A stretch of 64,000 bases of DNA from Zeimonas sp003577305 (GCA_030263385.1 SZOX01000009.1:61883-125882); one strand, 5' to 3'. Positions 1 to 9,722 are shown, counted from the first letter of the stretch. The notes: generated from the sequence alone by a model not told the origin. Made by a program: numbers and translations.

Positions 1-267
1 AGAGCGCAAGCCGCAGCCGGGGGACTTCGAGCCCGCCCGGCGCGTGCCATGTCCCGTTGCGCAGCACGGCCCCCTGGGGCGGTTCCATGCCCGCGCCCGA
101 ACCGCGCACGCGCGATTCGACCAGCACGAGGCTGCGGCGATCCGGATCGATGCGCCAGTCTTCTTCCCAGGCCACCTTTTCGATCGAGTGGGTCCACGAG
201 AGCGTGAAGCGCTCGACCGGCAATGCCGCGACGATCGAAGTCGCCACGGCCAGGCACAGGCCGACGC

Positions 268-271
<4 letters not shown>
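1..271 (-). CDS. DUF1850 domain protein, partial (runs off the left edge)
   Basis: Reading leftward from an ATG at 271, 90 codons are open to the window edge. The start hydrophobic stretch is followed by residues reading FTLSWTHSIEKVAWEEDW and, further on, RVRGSGAGMEPP, which are the hallmark segments of DUF1850. DUF1850 proteins are short and are typically encoded just after TAXI-type TRAP permeases; their role is unknown. The ATG overlaps the permease stop as ATGA, so the two are translationally coupled and belong to one leftward operon with the binding protein and permease. The C-terminus lies outside the window, so completeness cannot be judged. Confidence 0.85.
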
Positions 272-2334
<2,063 letters not shown>

Positions 2335-2434
2335 ACGGAGGTCTCGAGACACGGGCGGGGACGGGTGCGGCGGATGTGCGCGCCGCGACGACGACGGCGG
2401 GCGGGCACGACGGCCGGCCCGCCCCCGGGGGCGC

Positions 2435-3388
2435 TTACTTGAGGATGCCTTTTTCGCGATAGAACTTCTCGGCGCCGGGATGCAGCGGCAGCGGCATGCC
2501 GGCCAGGGCCTTGTCGAGCCTGATGCTCTTCGCGGCCGAATGCGCCGAGACCATCTGGTCGAGGTTGTCGAACAGCGCCTTGGTCATCTTGTAGGCGATC
2601 TCGTCGGACACGCCGCTGTGGCTGACCAGGAAGTTGTTGACCGCGGTCGTCGGCACGGCGGCGTCCTGGCCTTCATAGGTGCCGGCGGGAATCGTCATCG
2701 CCTGGTAGGCCGGGTCTCCGATCTTCGCGATCACGTCGGCCGGCACCGGGACGACGACGATCTTCACCGAGGTGGCGAGGTCGCGGATCGACGCGACTCC
2801 GAGGCCGGCCGATTGCAGGGTGGCGTCGAGCTGGCGGTTCTTGATGAGTTCGACCGACTCGCCGAACGGCAGGTACTCGACCTTGCCGAGATCCTGGTAC
2901 GACAGGCCGGCCGCCTTGAAGACCGCGCGCGCATTGAGTTCGGTGCCCGAGCGCGGCGCGCCGACCGAGACGCGCTTGCCCTTGAGGTCGGCGAGGGTCT
3001 TGATGCCCGACTGGGCGCTCGCGATGATCTGGATGTAGTTGGGGTAGATGGCCGCGATGCCGCGCAGCTTGTCCAGCGGGGCCTTGAAGCCGACTTCGGC
3101 GTTGCCCTTCCAGGCGTCGGAGAGCGCGTCGCCCAGCGTGAACGCGATCTCGCCGCGGCCGGCCTGCAGCAGGTTCAGGTTCTCGACCGAGGCCTTGGTC
3201 GACTGCACCGACGACTTGGCTTCCGGGATGGCCTTGCTGTAGATCTGCGACAGCCCGACGCCGAGCGGGTAGTAGACGCCGCTGGTGCCGCCGGTGAGCA
3301 CGTTGATGAACTGCTGCGCATGGGCAGCGCCGCTCAGACCGAAGCCGATCGCTGCCGCTACCATCAATCCGCGGATGCCATATTTCAT
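2435..3388 (-). CDS. TAXI family TRAP transporter solute-binding protein
   Basis: Periplasmic solute receptor (317 residues) that delivers substrate to the fused permease encoded downstream. A cleavable signal peptide covers about residues 1-23 (ends AHAQQ). The mature protein begins with the TAXI-family segment FINVLTGGTSGVYYPLG and later carries VSVGAPRSGTELNAR, both usual for this family. The reading frame stays open far upstream, but the start at 3388 is chosen because AAAGGAG lies at good spacing before it and it gives a clean signal peptide. First gene of the leftward operon binding protein, permease, DUF1850. Ligand unknown; family members bind dicarboxylates, glutamate or other carboxylates. 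Confidence 0.93.
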   Translation of the reverse strand: MKYGIRGLMVAAAIGFGLSGAAHAQQFINVLTGGTSGVYYPLGVGLSQIYSKAIPEAKSSVQSTKASVENLNLLQAGRGEIAFTLGDALSDAWKGNAEVGFKAPLDKLRGIAAIYPNYIQIIASAQSGIKTLADLKGKRVSVGAPRSGTELNARAVFKAAGLSYQDLGKVEYLPFGESVELIKNRQLDATLQSAGLGVASIRDLATSVKIVVVPVPADVIAKIGDPAYQAMTIPAGTYEGQDAAVPTTAVNNFLVSHSGVSDEIAYKMTKALFDNLDQMVSAHSAAKSIRLDKALAGMPLPLHPGAEKFYREKGILK

Positions 3389-3433
3389 GAGATCTCCTTT
3401 GCTCGGGAAGTCATGGTCGGAAGGTACCGGATT

Positions 3434-4003
3434 ATGACAGGCATCATGGGCCGCGTGCGGCGTGCCTGCATGACCGGCTCCGGGCGGCTGCAGGCCTGTC
3501 GCACACGGCTGCAGGGGTCCTGGGCCTGGAAGGCCGTCGTCGCGGGCTCGTGCGGCACGCTTGCCCATTCGTCGCTGATGTACCTGAAGGCGCGCACCGG
3601 ACTGCTGCCGGCGTTCCAGCCCTACGAGAGCCTGCAGGCTGCGCTGGGCAACTGGATCGGCGCTTCGGTGGGTCCGGCGGTGCCCTGGGCGCTCTCGTTC
3701 CTCAACGGCGCGACGCTCATGGGGTTCCTGTTCGCGCGCGTTTCCCGCTTTCTTCCGGGCAGGCACGGCGCGGCCAAGGGTCTGGTCTTCGGGCTGATCG
3801 GATGGCTGGTGATGGGCACGGTGTTCTTTCCGCTGGTCGGCCTCGGTCCGTTCGCCACCGGCGCCGGACCGGGCGTGATGCCGGGCCTGTTTTCGCTCGC
3901 GATGCTGCTCGCGTACGGCGTGGTGATGGGTAGCGTGTACGCTTGGCTGAACCGGATTTCGCGCGCAGGGCCCGATGCGGTGCCCGACGGACGGAGAAAC
4001 TGA
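3434..4003 (+). CDS. Small polytopic membrane protein, DUF6789-like
   Basis: Predicted inner-membrane protein of 189 residues with about four hydrophobic segments separated by short glycine-rich loops (for example KGLVFGLIGWLVMGTVFFPL and SLAMLLAYGVVMGSVYAWL). The pattern, including the early AGSCGTLAHSSLMYL stretch, resembles DUF6789-type proteins, but I cannot confirm the family and no function is known. The start at 3434 has GGAAGG about nine bases upstream; later ATGs at 3446 and 3470 are alternatives. It is divergent from the TAXI binding protein, with only 45 bases between the two starts, and is followed within 3 bases by the mechanosensitive channel gene, suggesting co-transcription with it. 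Confidence 0.7.
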   Translation: MTGIMGRVRRACMTGSGRLQACRTRLQGSWAWKAVVAGSCGTLAHSSLMYLKARTGLLPAFQPYESLQAALGNWIGASVGPAVPWALSFLNGATLMGFLFARVSRFLPGRHGAAKGLVFGLIGWLVMGTVFFPLVGLGPFATGAGPGVMPGLFSLAMLLAYGVVMGSVYAWLNRISRAGPDAVPDGRRN

Positions 4004-4005
4004 AG

Positions 4006-5319
4006 GTGTCGTCCATCTCTTTCGATACGCCCTGGGTGCAGGCGGTGCTCGGGCTCGCGGTGCTGGGGCTGCTCTCGGCACTGCTGCAGTGGCTTGCCCG
4101 GGTATTGCTGACACGCGGCCTGGCGCGGCCGGCAATGCTCGCCGAGTCGCGCCTGGCCGCGGTGATGCTGCACCCGGAAGTGCTGCGCCGGGCGGCGCAG
4201 ATCGTGCCGACGGTGGTGGTGCAGATCGGCGTGCGCTTCGTGCCCGAGCTTGCGCCCCGACCCGCGACCGTGATCGCCAACGTCGCGGCGGCGCTCACCG
4301 TGCTGTGCGTGGCGCGACTGCTGTTCAAGATGCTCGACGTCACGCTGGAGGTGCAGGGCGAGCAGGCGCTGCGCGAGGGCACCACGCGCGCGCGCTCGAT
4401 CACGGTGTGGGTGCAGCTCGGCCAACTGGTGGTCGCGATCGCGGCCACCATCATCATGATCGCCGCGCTGTCCGACAGGTCGCCGCTGATCGTGCTGTCG
4501 GGTTTCGGAGCCCTGTCGGCAGTGCTGATGCTGGTGTTCCAGGACACGATCAAGTCGTTCGTCGCGGGACTGCTGATCGAGCGCAACGACATGCTGCGCG
4601 TCGGCGACTGGATGGAGATGCCGCAGGCCGGCGTGGACGGTTCGGTGATCGACATCGCGCTCAACACCGTGAAGGTGCAGAACTGGGACAAGACGATCGT
4701 CACCGTCCCGACCTGGCGCCTGATGACCGAGAGCTTCAAGAACTGGCGCGGGATGAGCGAGGCAGGCGGGCGGCGCATCAAGCGCGCGCTGATGCTCGAT
4801 GCGGGCAGCATCCATTTCCTGAGCGACGAGGAGATCGACAACCTGGGCCGCATCGCGCTGATCGCGCAGTACCTGAGGGAGAAGGGCGAGGCGGTGCGCG
4901 CCTCGCGCCTGATGCAGGAGCGCGAACTGGGCGAGACGCTCGCCCGTGTGCCCGCCAATCAGCGGCGTCTGACCAACATCGGCACTTTCCGGGCATACGT
5001 GGCCGCCTACCTTCGCGCCCATCCGGGTATTCATCCGGGCATGACGCAGATGGTGCGTCAGCTCCAGCCCACTGCCCAGGGCGTGCCGCTCGAGGTGTAC
5101 TGCTTCACCAGCACCACGGCCTGGGTCGAGTACGAAGCGATCCAGAGCGACATCTTCGACCACCTGATGGCGATCCTGCCCGAGTTCGGCCTGCGCGCCT
5201 TCCAGAGCCCCAGCGATGCGGGCGTGCGCCAGCTGGCGCAGCACTGGCAGGAAGGCCCGGTGCCCACCGTCGGCACGGCGGCGCAGGTCGACGACGCGGA
5301 CAGCTTTGCGGGCGCGTGA
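4006..5319 (+). CDS. Mechanosensitive ion channel, MscS/YbdG-like
   Basis: Inner-membrane channel protein of 437 residues. Several N-terminal transmembrane helices precede the MscS core, seen in the pore-helix and beta-domain sequence VLMLVFQDTIKSFVAGLL then RVGDWMEMP, followed by a long soluble C-terminal domain. Length and the C-terminal segment (TNIGTFRAYVAAYL...) resemble YbdG/YbiO-type proteins, which protect against mild osmotic downshock, rather than the shorter MscS. The start is taken as GTG at 4006, two bases after the stop of the upstream membrane protein and with GGAG about ten bases before it; an upstream ATG would make a long overlap with that gene. Ion specificity cannot be read from sequence. 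Confidence 0.9.
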   Translation: MSSISFDTPWVQAVLGLAVLGLLSALLQWLARVLLTRGLARPAMLAESRLAAVMLHPEVLRRAAQIVPTVVVQIGVRFVPELAPRPATVIANVAAALTVLCVARLLFKMLDVTLEVQGEQALREGTTRARSITVWVQLGQLVVAIAATIIMIAALSDRSPLIVLSGFGALSAVLMLVFQDTIKSFVAGLLIERNDMLRVGDWMEMPQAGVDGSVIDIALNTVKVQNWDKTIVTVPTWRLMTESFKNWRGMSEAGGRRIKRALMLDAGSIHFLSDEEIDNLGRIALIAQYLREKGEAVRASRLMQERELGETLARVPANQRRLTNIGTFRAYVAAYLRAHPGIHPGMTQMVRQLQPTAQGVPLEVYCFTSTTAWVEYEAIQSDIFDHLMAILPEFGLRAFQSPSDAGVRQLAQHWQEGPVPTVGTAAQVDDADSFAGA

Positions 5320-5370
5320 CGCCGCGCACGGCGGGGTTCACGCCGTCGCGGCGACCCGACGATCGATCGC

Positions 5371-5805
5371 TCAGCGCAGCAGGATCAGGCGCGGCACCGC
5401 GTCGGCACCGCTCCAGACGATGGCGTTCTGCTCCCACGCTCGCGCGAGGCTCCGGGCGTCCTCGAGTGCGAGTCCGAACACGAGGTAGTGGGGCTCGCCC
5501 GGCCACTGGCTGGACGGGTGCCGGCCGATGCCTTCGAGGTGTGGCAAGCCGCGGCGCGCGAGTTCGAGCCCGAACGCGGCGTGACGTCGAGCGTTCGACG
5601 CGGCGCCCACGTCCACGCTGAACGGATTGCAGGCCGTCACGAAGACGCTGCAGTCCGCCTCGAAGCGCGCGTGTGCCTCGGCCAGCACGGCGCTGTGCTC
5701 GTCCACCCGCACGGAAAACGGGTCGGCGCCGTGGACTTCGTAGTGCGTCTCGCGGTAGGCGCGGATCAGGGCCGCGTGGATCGCGGATCGGGAAACCGTG
5801 GGCAT
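5371..5805 (-). CDS. DUF3293 domain-containing protein
   Basis: Cytoplasmic protein of 144 residues and unknown function. It begins near AYRETHYEV and contains FVTACNPFSVDVG (about residues 55-67), SNARRHAAF, and a closing segment WEQNAIVWSG, the run of conserved positions that defines DUF3293. It is convergent with the MscS-like gene. No strong ribosome binding site precedes the chosen ATG at 5805; the frame is open upstream to 5916, but that part looks non-coding. It appears monocistronic. Confidence 0.8.
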   Translation of the reverse strand: MPTVSRSAIHAALIRAYRETHYEVHGADPFSVRVDEHSAVLAEAHARFEADCSVFVTACNPFSVDVGAASNARRHAAFGLELARRGLPHLEGIGRHPSSQWPGEPHYLVFGLALEDARSLARAWEQNAIVWSGADAVPRLILLR

Positions 5806-5975
5806 GAGTGCCGGCTCGATTGCGGAGCGGTCATTCTGATCATTCTGCCTCAGGCATCGGCGCGAAACGCCGGATCGACCCGGCCGGCGCGCGGTGACGT
5901 AGTTCATACCGCTCATCCGCCGAACGGCGCATCTTGGGCGACACCCGGCCGCGTCCGGGCGAGGAGGGGCTGGCG

Positions 5976-6059
5976 ATGAACGGAGCCGACTGGAATCTCT
6001 ACATCCTGCTTGCCGTGTTCTGGCTGGTTTTCGTGCTGTCGCGGTCCGGTTCGCGCTGA
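5976..6059 (+). CDS. Possible 27-residue single-TM microprotein
   Basis: A short frame opens with ATG at 5976, eight bases after a strong GAGGAGG (5961-5967). The product has a polar start (MNGADWN), an uninterrupted hydrophobic helix (LYILLAVFWLVFVL) and a basic end (SRSGSR), the layout of a small single-pass membrane peptide with its positive end in the cytoplasm. Nothing else claims this strip between the DUF3293 gene and the IS3 fragment. I do not recognise a family. It could equally be a chance frame in GC-rich DNA; the ribosome binding site is the main argument for it. Confidence 0.4.
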   Translation: MNGADWNLYILLAVFWLVFVLSRSGSR

Positions 6060-6080
6060 TTGGCTAGTGGAGGCAGGTGC

Positions 6081-6308
6081 ATGTGGTTCGACGTGACAAG
6101 GCGCAGCTTCTCGATCGAGCAGATCGTGGCAGCCCTGCGCCAGGCCGAGGCGGGGACGCCCGAGGCCGAGTTGATCGGACGGCTCGGCATCTCGGCGCAC
6201 ACCTTCAGCCGCTGGAAGAAGCTCTACGGCGGGAGGCACGGTGCCTCGTACCGCGCATCGGGCAGGTCCGCCCAGGGGTTCGCGCGCCGGTCGACCGGCA
6301 TCGGGTAG
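6081..6308 (+). pseudogene. IS3-family transposase orfA fragment
   Basis: The first ~52 codons read like the N-terminal helix-turn-helix of IS3-group OrfA: RSFSIEQIVAALRQAEAG, then LIGRLGIS and FSRWKKLYGG. After that homology stops and the frame runs through unrelated sequence to a stop at 6306-6308. Usual OrfA is about 85-100 residues and is followed by a large OrfB with a DDE domain; no OrfB, inverted repeats or target duplication can be seen. This is a dead remnant of an insertion sequence, sitting in the scar next to tRNA-Arg. Confidence 0.75.
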
Positions 6309-6375
6309 GGCGGTTCGAGTACCTTCCGCTGCATCTCGAGCTCGGCGTCATCCGGGCGCTACCTGCAGTTGCTGC

Positions 6376-6552
6376 TCACCGGTGCGCGAGCCGCAAGGCC
6401 GTGTCGCCCGTGATGGCGCGCTTGCCGTTGATGATCTGGCTGATGCGGTTGGCCGGGACGCGGATCTGCCGCGACAGCTCGGTTGGGCTGACGCCGAGTT
6501 CCTCGAGCTCTTCGGCGAGGATTTCGCCGGGGTGAATTGCTGTAGGCGCCAT
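6376..6552 (-). pseudogene. higA: Truncated HigA antitoxin
   Basis: From ATG 6552 the frame encodes a canonical HigA start: IHPGEILAEELEELGVSPTE, then the Xre-type helix-turn-helix ending NRISQIINGKRAITGDTALRLA. It then meets a premature stop after 58 residues, where normal HigA (about 95-105 residues) continues with the W/FxxSPEFW-like dimerisation half. The missing half is not visible in the other frames downstream. HigA normally binds HigB and represses the higBA operon. Without its C-terminal half it is unlikely to neutralise toxin, although the DNA-binding domain is intact. Confidence 0.75.
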
Positions 6553-6565
6553 CTTCGAATTTCTT

Positions 6566-6600
6566 TCAGTGGTAGTCCACGATCTCGACGCCGCCGACAG
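6566..6600 (-). pseudogene. higB: 3' end remnant of HigB toxin
   Basis: Directly before the higA fragment, in the order expected of a higBA operon, a frame ends VEIVDYH-stop (stop at 6566-6568), the standard last residues of HigB/RelE-type toxins. Upstream in the same frame the sequence (GGFDHGGDGQ...) no longer resembles HigB and meets a stop within about 30 codons. Only the tail of the toxin gene therefore survives, and it cannot be functional. Confidence 0.5.
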
Positions 6601-6753
6601 TGCATCGTGGAACGGGGGCATCTTGACCATCGCCTCCATGGTCGAAGCCGCCTGACTACCTCGTCCAGCCGTGCGTTGCGAACCAAATCACGCTGGGCGT
6701 CTTGCCTCGAGTCGAGCGACAATCCGATCAGCCCCTTTTTTTGGAGCGCCATC

Positions 6754-6960
6754 ATGGAGCTCACCGCCGTGCTCACGTCCGCTGAAGAAGGCGGCTTCGT
6801 TGCTCTGAATCCCGAGACCGGGACCACCACGCAAGGGGAAACCATCGAGGAGGCTGTGGCCAATCTGCGCGAGGCCACAGCCCTGTATCTGTCCGAGTTC
6901 CCGCTGCACAAGGTGGGCCACCCCGTGATCACGACCTTCACCGTGCCAGTGCATGCCTAA
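6754..6960 (+). CDS. hicB: HicB-family antitoxin
   Basis: A complete small protein of 68 residues with the HicB partial-RNase-H-like fold sequence: MELTAVLTSAEEGGFVALNP, then TTTQGETIEEAVANLREA and a C-terminal TTFTVPVHA. This matches the short HicB class. HicB neutralises the mRNA-cleaving toxin HicA. A GGAG sits seven bases before the ATG. The downstream hicA overlaps it by 8 bases but is broken, so this is now an orphan antitoxin. It may persist simply because it is harmless, or still protect against HicA from elsewhere. Confidence 0.85.
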   Translation: MELTAVLTSAEEGGFVALNPETGTTTQGETIEEAVANLREATALYLSEFPLHKVGHPVITTFTVPVHA

Positions 6961-7189
6961 GCTGCCCCGCGTATCCGGCGCGGAGGCGGTGCGAGCGCTC
7001 GAACGTTTGGGCTTCTCGAAGGTTCGCCAAAGCGGTAGCCACCTCGTCATGCGGCGCGGTGAGCGCGGATGCGTGGTTCCTGTGCACAGCGAGCTCAAGG
7101 TCGGCACCTCGGCCGCCTTTGCCGTCTGCGGTCTGCCGCCAAGCCGCATCGAGACCGAGCGATTCGGCCGCCGAGCTCTCGAACCTGAT
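6953..7189 (+). pseudogene. hicA: HicA toxin with disrupted C-terminus
   Basis: The first ~50 codons match HicA, a small double-stranded-RNA-binding mRNA interferase: LPRVSGAEAVRALERLGF, then VRQSGSHLVMRRG, which includes the catalytic GSH histidine, then GCVVPVHSELKVGT. The expected end (LAGLLRQAGLS...EF) is not present in this frame. In the next frame, after about 7110, the sequence LGRLCRLRSAA loosely resembles it and meets a TGA near 7188. A frameshift around 7107-7115 is the simplest explanation. The unshifted frame instead runs on to 7351 as unrelated sequence overlapping the tRNA. The toxin is probably inactive. Coordinates of the 3' end are approximate. Confidence 0.7.
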
Positions 7190-7249
7190 CGAGGCCGCGG
7201 AGCGGGTGTGCGGGGAGGGGTCCCGCAATACTCCCGAAGTGGTGCTGCC

Positions 7250-7284
7250 AAAAAAAACGCCTGCCCTGGAACTTCAGGCAAGCG
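7250..7284 (-). terminator. Rho-independent terminator of tRNA-Arg
   Basis: On the minus strand, about 20 bases beyond the encoded CCA of tRNA-Arg, a nine-pair stem (CGCTTGCCT against GGGCAGGCG, with G-U pairs) is followed by eight uridines. This is a standard intrinsic terminator and marks the end of the leftward tRNA transcript. The scar with toxin-antitoxin remnants starts immediately beyond it. Confidence 0.75.
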
Positions 7285-7306
7285 CTTGATCCGAAAGCAG
7301 TTCTTG

Positions 7307-7383
7307 TGGCGCGCCCGGCAGGATTCGAACCCACGACCCCCTGGTTCGTAGCCAGGTACTCTATCCAACTGAGCTACGGGCGC
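7307..7383 (-). tRNA. tRNA-Arg (anticodon ACG)
   Basis: On the minus strand a full cloverleaf of 77 bases can be folded: acceptor GCGCCCG pairing with CGGGCGC, D-arm with AGCTCAGTTGGATAGAG, anticodon stem CCTGG/CCAGG around loop CTACGAA, T-arm GTGGGTTCGAATCC, discriminator G and an encoded CCA. The anticodon ACG (inosine-modified in bacteria) reads CGU/CGC/CGA arginine codons. An intrinsic terminator follows. Confidence 0.96.
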
Positions 7384-7416
7384 TAAGCCGCGCAGTATAG
7401 CACGCGCGGTTCGTCG

Positions 7417-8274
7417 TCAGCGTGCCGCGTTCGGGAAGAACAGCTGCTCGCCGTTCACCTTGTAGCCGGCGATCGTCGCCTGGCCTTCATCGGAGATCAG
7501 CCAGTCGATGAACTTCTGGCCGGCTTCCTTCTTCACCTGCGGGTGCTTCGCGGGGTTCACCAGCGCCACGCCGTACTGGTTGAACAGGCGCTTGTCGCCC
7601 TCGACCAGGATCGCCAGTTCGCCCCGGTTTTTGAACGACAGCCAGGTGCCGCGGTCGGTGAGCGCGTAGGCGTTCAGGCCGGCGGCGGTGTTCAGCGTGG
7701 GGCCCATGCCCGAGCCGGTTTCCTTGTACCACTTGCCCTTGCCCGCGGCGAGGTCGACACCGGCCGCCTGCCAGTAGCGCAGTTCGGCTGCGTGCGTGCC
7801 GCTGCGGTCGGCGCGCGACGCGAACGGGGCGCCGGCGGCCGCGATGCGGCGCAACGCCTCGAGGATGTCCTTGCCGCCGGCGACCTTCGCGGGGTCGCTC
7901 TTCGGGCCGACGAGCACGAAGTCGTTGTACATCACCTCGAAGCGCTTCACGCCCGCGCCCTCGGCGATGAATTTCTCCTCGGCTTTCGGGTCGTGCACGA
8001 AGACCACGTCGGCGTCGCCGCGCCGGGCGATGTCGAGTGCCTGGCCGGTGCCCACCGCGACCACCTTCACCTGGATGCCGGTCTTGTTCTCGAAGGCCGG
8101 GAGCAGGTGCCTGAACAGCCCCGACTGCTCGGTCGAGGTGGTCGACGCGACCGTGATCGAAGTCTGTGCCTGTGCGGTGCCGGCGGCGGCCAGGCCGGCG
8201 GCGAGCAGCATCGTGCCGGCGAGCGCGGCAAGGCGCCTCCTCACTGGCGCGATCAGGCGGTGGTCAGTTGCCAT
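7417..8274 (-). CDS. tupA: Tungstate/molybdate-type ABC transporter substrate-binding protein (TupA)
   Basis: Periplasmic oxyanion-binding protein of 285 residues with an N-terminal signal peptide (about 1-35, ending GTAQAQ). The mature start ITVASTTSTEQSGLF and the segments VAVGTGQALDIARRGDADVV and SRADRSGTHAAEL are diagnostic of the TupA family, which is more selective for tungstate than ModA. It is the third gene of a leftward tupB-tupC-tupA operon, overlapping tupC by 22 bases. Tungstate would feed tungsten- or molybdenum-cofactor enzymes. Metal preference is inferred from family only. Confidence 0.9.
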   Translation of the reverse strand: MATDHRLIAPVRRRLAALAGTMLLAAGLAAAGTAQAQTSITVASTTSTEQSGLFRHLLPAFENKTGIQVKVVAVGTGQALDIARRGDADVVFVHDPKAEEKFIAEGAGVKRFEVMYNDFVLVGPKSDPAKVAGGKDILEALRRIAAAGAPFASRADRSGTHAAELRYWQAAGVDLAAGKGKWYKETGSGMGPTLNTAAGLNAYALTDRGTWLSFKNRGELAILVEGDKRLFNQYGVALVNPAKHPQVKKEAGQKFIDWLISDEGQATIAGYKVNGEQLFFPNAAR

Positions 8275-8996
8275 GGCAGGGCTCCTTGAAGGAAGTGGCG
8301 CGCCTCGCTGGTGCGAGGGCAGTCGAAGAAGGCGGCCGCGCGCTGGCGCTCGAGCAGCCGCCCCTGGTGGATGAAGACCACCTCGTCGGCCAGGCGCGCG
8401 GCCTGGCCCAGGTTGTGCGAGACGAGCAGCACGCGGCAGCCGCTGGCGCGGATGTCGCCGATCAGTTGCTCGACCTGTTCGGTGGCCGATGGATCGAGGC
8501 TCGCGGTGGGCTCGTCGAGCAGCATCAGCCGTGGCTCGGTGAGCCAGGCGCGCGCGAGCGCCAGCCGCTGGCGCTCGCCGCCCGAGAGCTTCAGCGCGGG
8601 CGCGCCGGCGAGCGGGCGCAGCCCCACGCGATCGAGCATGCCAAGCGCGCGCTCGCGCCGCTCGCTTCGCGGGCGGCCCGGCGGATCGGGCACCAGCAGC
8701 AGGTTCTCGAGCACGGTGCCGCGAAAGAGCGACGGGTGCTGGAAGACGAGCGCCTGCCCCTCGAAGGCGAGCCCGTCGCCGGGGGGCGGGCGGCCCTCGA
8801 AGCGCACTTCGCCTTCGTCGGGTTCGAGCAGGCCGTGAGCGGTGCGCAGCAGCACCGACTTGCCCGAGCCGTTCGGGCCGATGAGCGCGCACACGCGCAC
8901 CTCTTCGTTCCACTCGAAGCCGACCGCGTCGAGCACCGTGCGCCCGTTGGGGCGGAACGACACCGCGCGCAGGCTGAGCAGCGGCTCAGTGGCCAT
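8253..8996 (-). CDS. tupC: Tungstate-type ABC transporter ATP-binding protein (TupC)
   Basis: Cytoplasmic ATPase of 247 residues that powers the TupB permease. Walker A is GPNGSGKSV (residues 40-48), the signature is LKLSGGERQRLALARAW, Walker B is LMLLDEPTASLD, and the H-loop is LLVSHN. It starts at ATG 8996, overlapping the end of tupB by 11 bases, and ends inside tupA. It is short enough to lack the C-terminal regulatory (TOBE) domain of ModC, consistent with the TupC class. Confidence 0.9.
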   Translation of the reverse strand: MATEPLLSLRAVSFRPNGRTVLDAVGFEWNEEVRVCALIGPNGSGKSVLLRTAHGLLEPDEGEVRFEGRPPPGDGLAFEGQALVFQHPSLFRGTVLENLLLVPDPPGRPRSERRERALGMLDRVGLRPLAGAPALKLSGGERQRLALARAWLTEPRLMLLDEPTASLDPSATEQVEQLIGDIRASGCRVLLVSHNLGQAARLADEVVFIHQGRLLERQRAAAFFDCPRTSEARHFLQGALPWQLTTA

Positions 8997-9687
8997 GGCG
9001 CAGCATCGCCGCGGCGCGCACGCCGCTGGCGAGGATGTTGAGCCCGAACACGAGTGTCATCAGCACGATGCCAAGCGCGATCGACAGCGCCAGGTCGCCC
9101 TTGCTGATTTCGAGCGCGATCGCGGTGGTCATCACGCGCGTCGCGCGATCGATGTTGCCGCCGACGATCATGACCGCGCCCACTTCGGAGAGCGCGCGCC
9201 CCAGTCCGGCGAGCAGCACGGCCACCAGCGAGAAGCGGCAATCCCAGAGCAGGATGCGCACGCGCGCGACCATCGGCACGCGCAGCGAGCGCAGCGTCTC
9301 GCCGTGCTGGCGCCAGGCGTCCTCGACGGTCTGGCGCGCCAGCGCGGCGATCAGCGGCAGCGTGAGGCAGGTCTGCGCGACGATCATCGCCGACGGGGTG
9401 AACAGCAGGCCGAGCGGGCCGAGCGGGCCGCTGCGCGAGAGCAGCAGGTAGACCGCGACGCCGACGATCACCGGCGGCAGCCCCATGAAGCTGTTCAGCA
9501 CGACCACTGCCGCGCCGCGGCCCGGAAAGCGCGCCACCGCCACCAGCGCGCCGAGCGGCAAGCCGATCAGGGTGGCGAGCGCCACCGCGGTGAGGCTCAC
9601 GCGCAGCGACAGTGCGACGATCTCGACGACGTCGCTTTCGAAGTTCTGCAGCAGGCCGATTGCCTGCGCCAGCATCTGGGTCAGCAC
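8986..9687 (-). CDS. tupB: Tungstate-type ABC transporter permease (TupB)
   Basis: Inner-membrane permease of about 233 residues with five to six hydrophobic helices. The cytoplasmic EAA-like coupling loop reads GLGRALSEVGAVMIVGGNID, characteristic of TupB/CysTW-type permeases. Two starts are possible: GTG at 9687 or ATG at 9675. Neither has a ribosome binding site. A TATACT box at 9694-9699 on this strand would start transcription at about 9687, so translation may be leaderless. First gene of the tupBCA operon; divergent from the ModE/LysR-like regulator. Confidence 0.9.
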   Translation of the reverse strand: MLTQMLAQAIGLLQNFESDVVEIVALSLRVSLTAVALATLIGLPLGALVAVARFPGRGAAVVVLNSFMGLPPVIVGVAVYLLLSRSGPLGPLGLLFTPSAMIVAQTCLTLPLIAALARQTVEDAWRQHGETLRSLRVPMVARVRILLWDCRFSLVAVLLAGLGRALSEVGAVMIVGGNIDRATRVMTTAIALEISKGDLALSIALGIVLMTLVFGLNILASGVRAAAMLRHGH

Positions 9688-9693
9688 GGGCGC

Positions 9694-9699
9694 AGTATA
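9694..9699 (-). promoter_or_regulatory. Candidate -10 box for tupBCA
   Basis: TATACT on the minus strand lies seven bases before the GTG of tupB. No good -35 is visible at 15-18 bases (best TGTTAC), so an activator may be needed or the box may be chance. Confidence 0.4.
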
Positions 9700-9722
9700 G
9701 ACAGCGGGGCGGCAGTAACATT

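Noticed and set aside
6081..6308. IS3 orfA fragment considered as an intact regulator with a helix-turn-helix
   Set aside because: Homology ends right after the WKKLYGG segment, which is the normal OrfA hinge, and the remaining tail has no similarity to a regulator.
7059..7289. Plus-strand frame after hicA ending ELQASA as a separate gene
   Set aside because: It starts inside hicA, has no ribosome binding site and its end overlaps the tRNA-Arg terminator hairpin.
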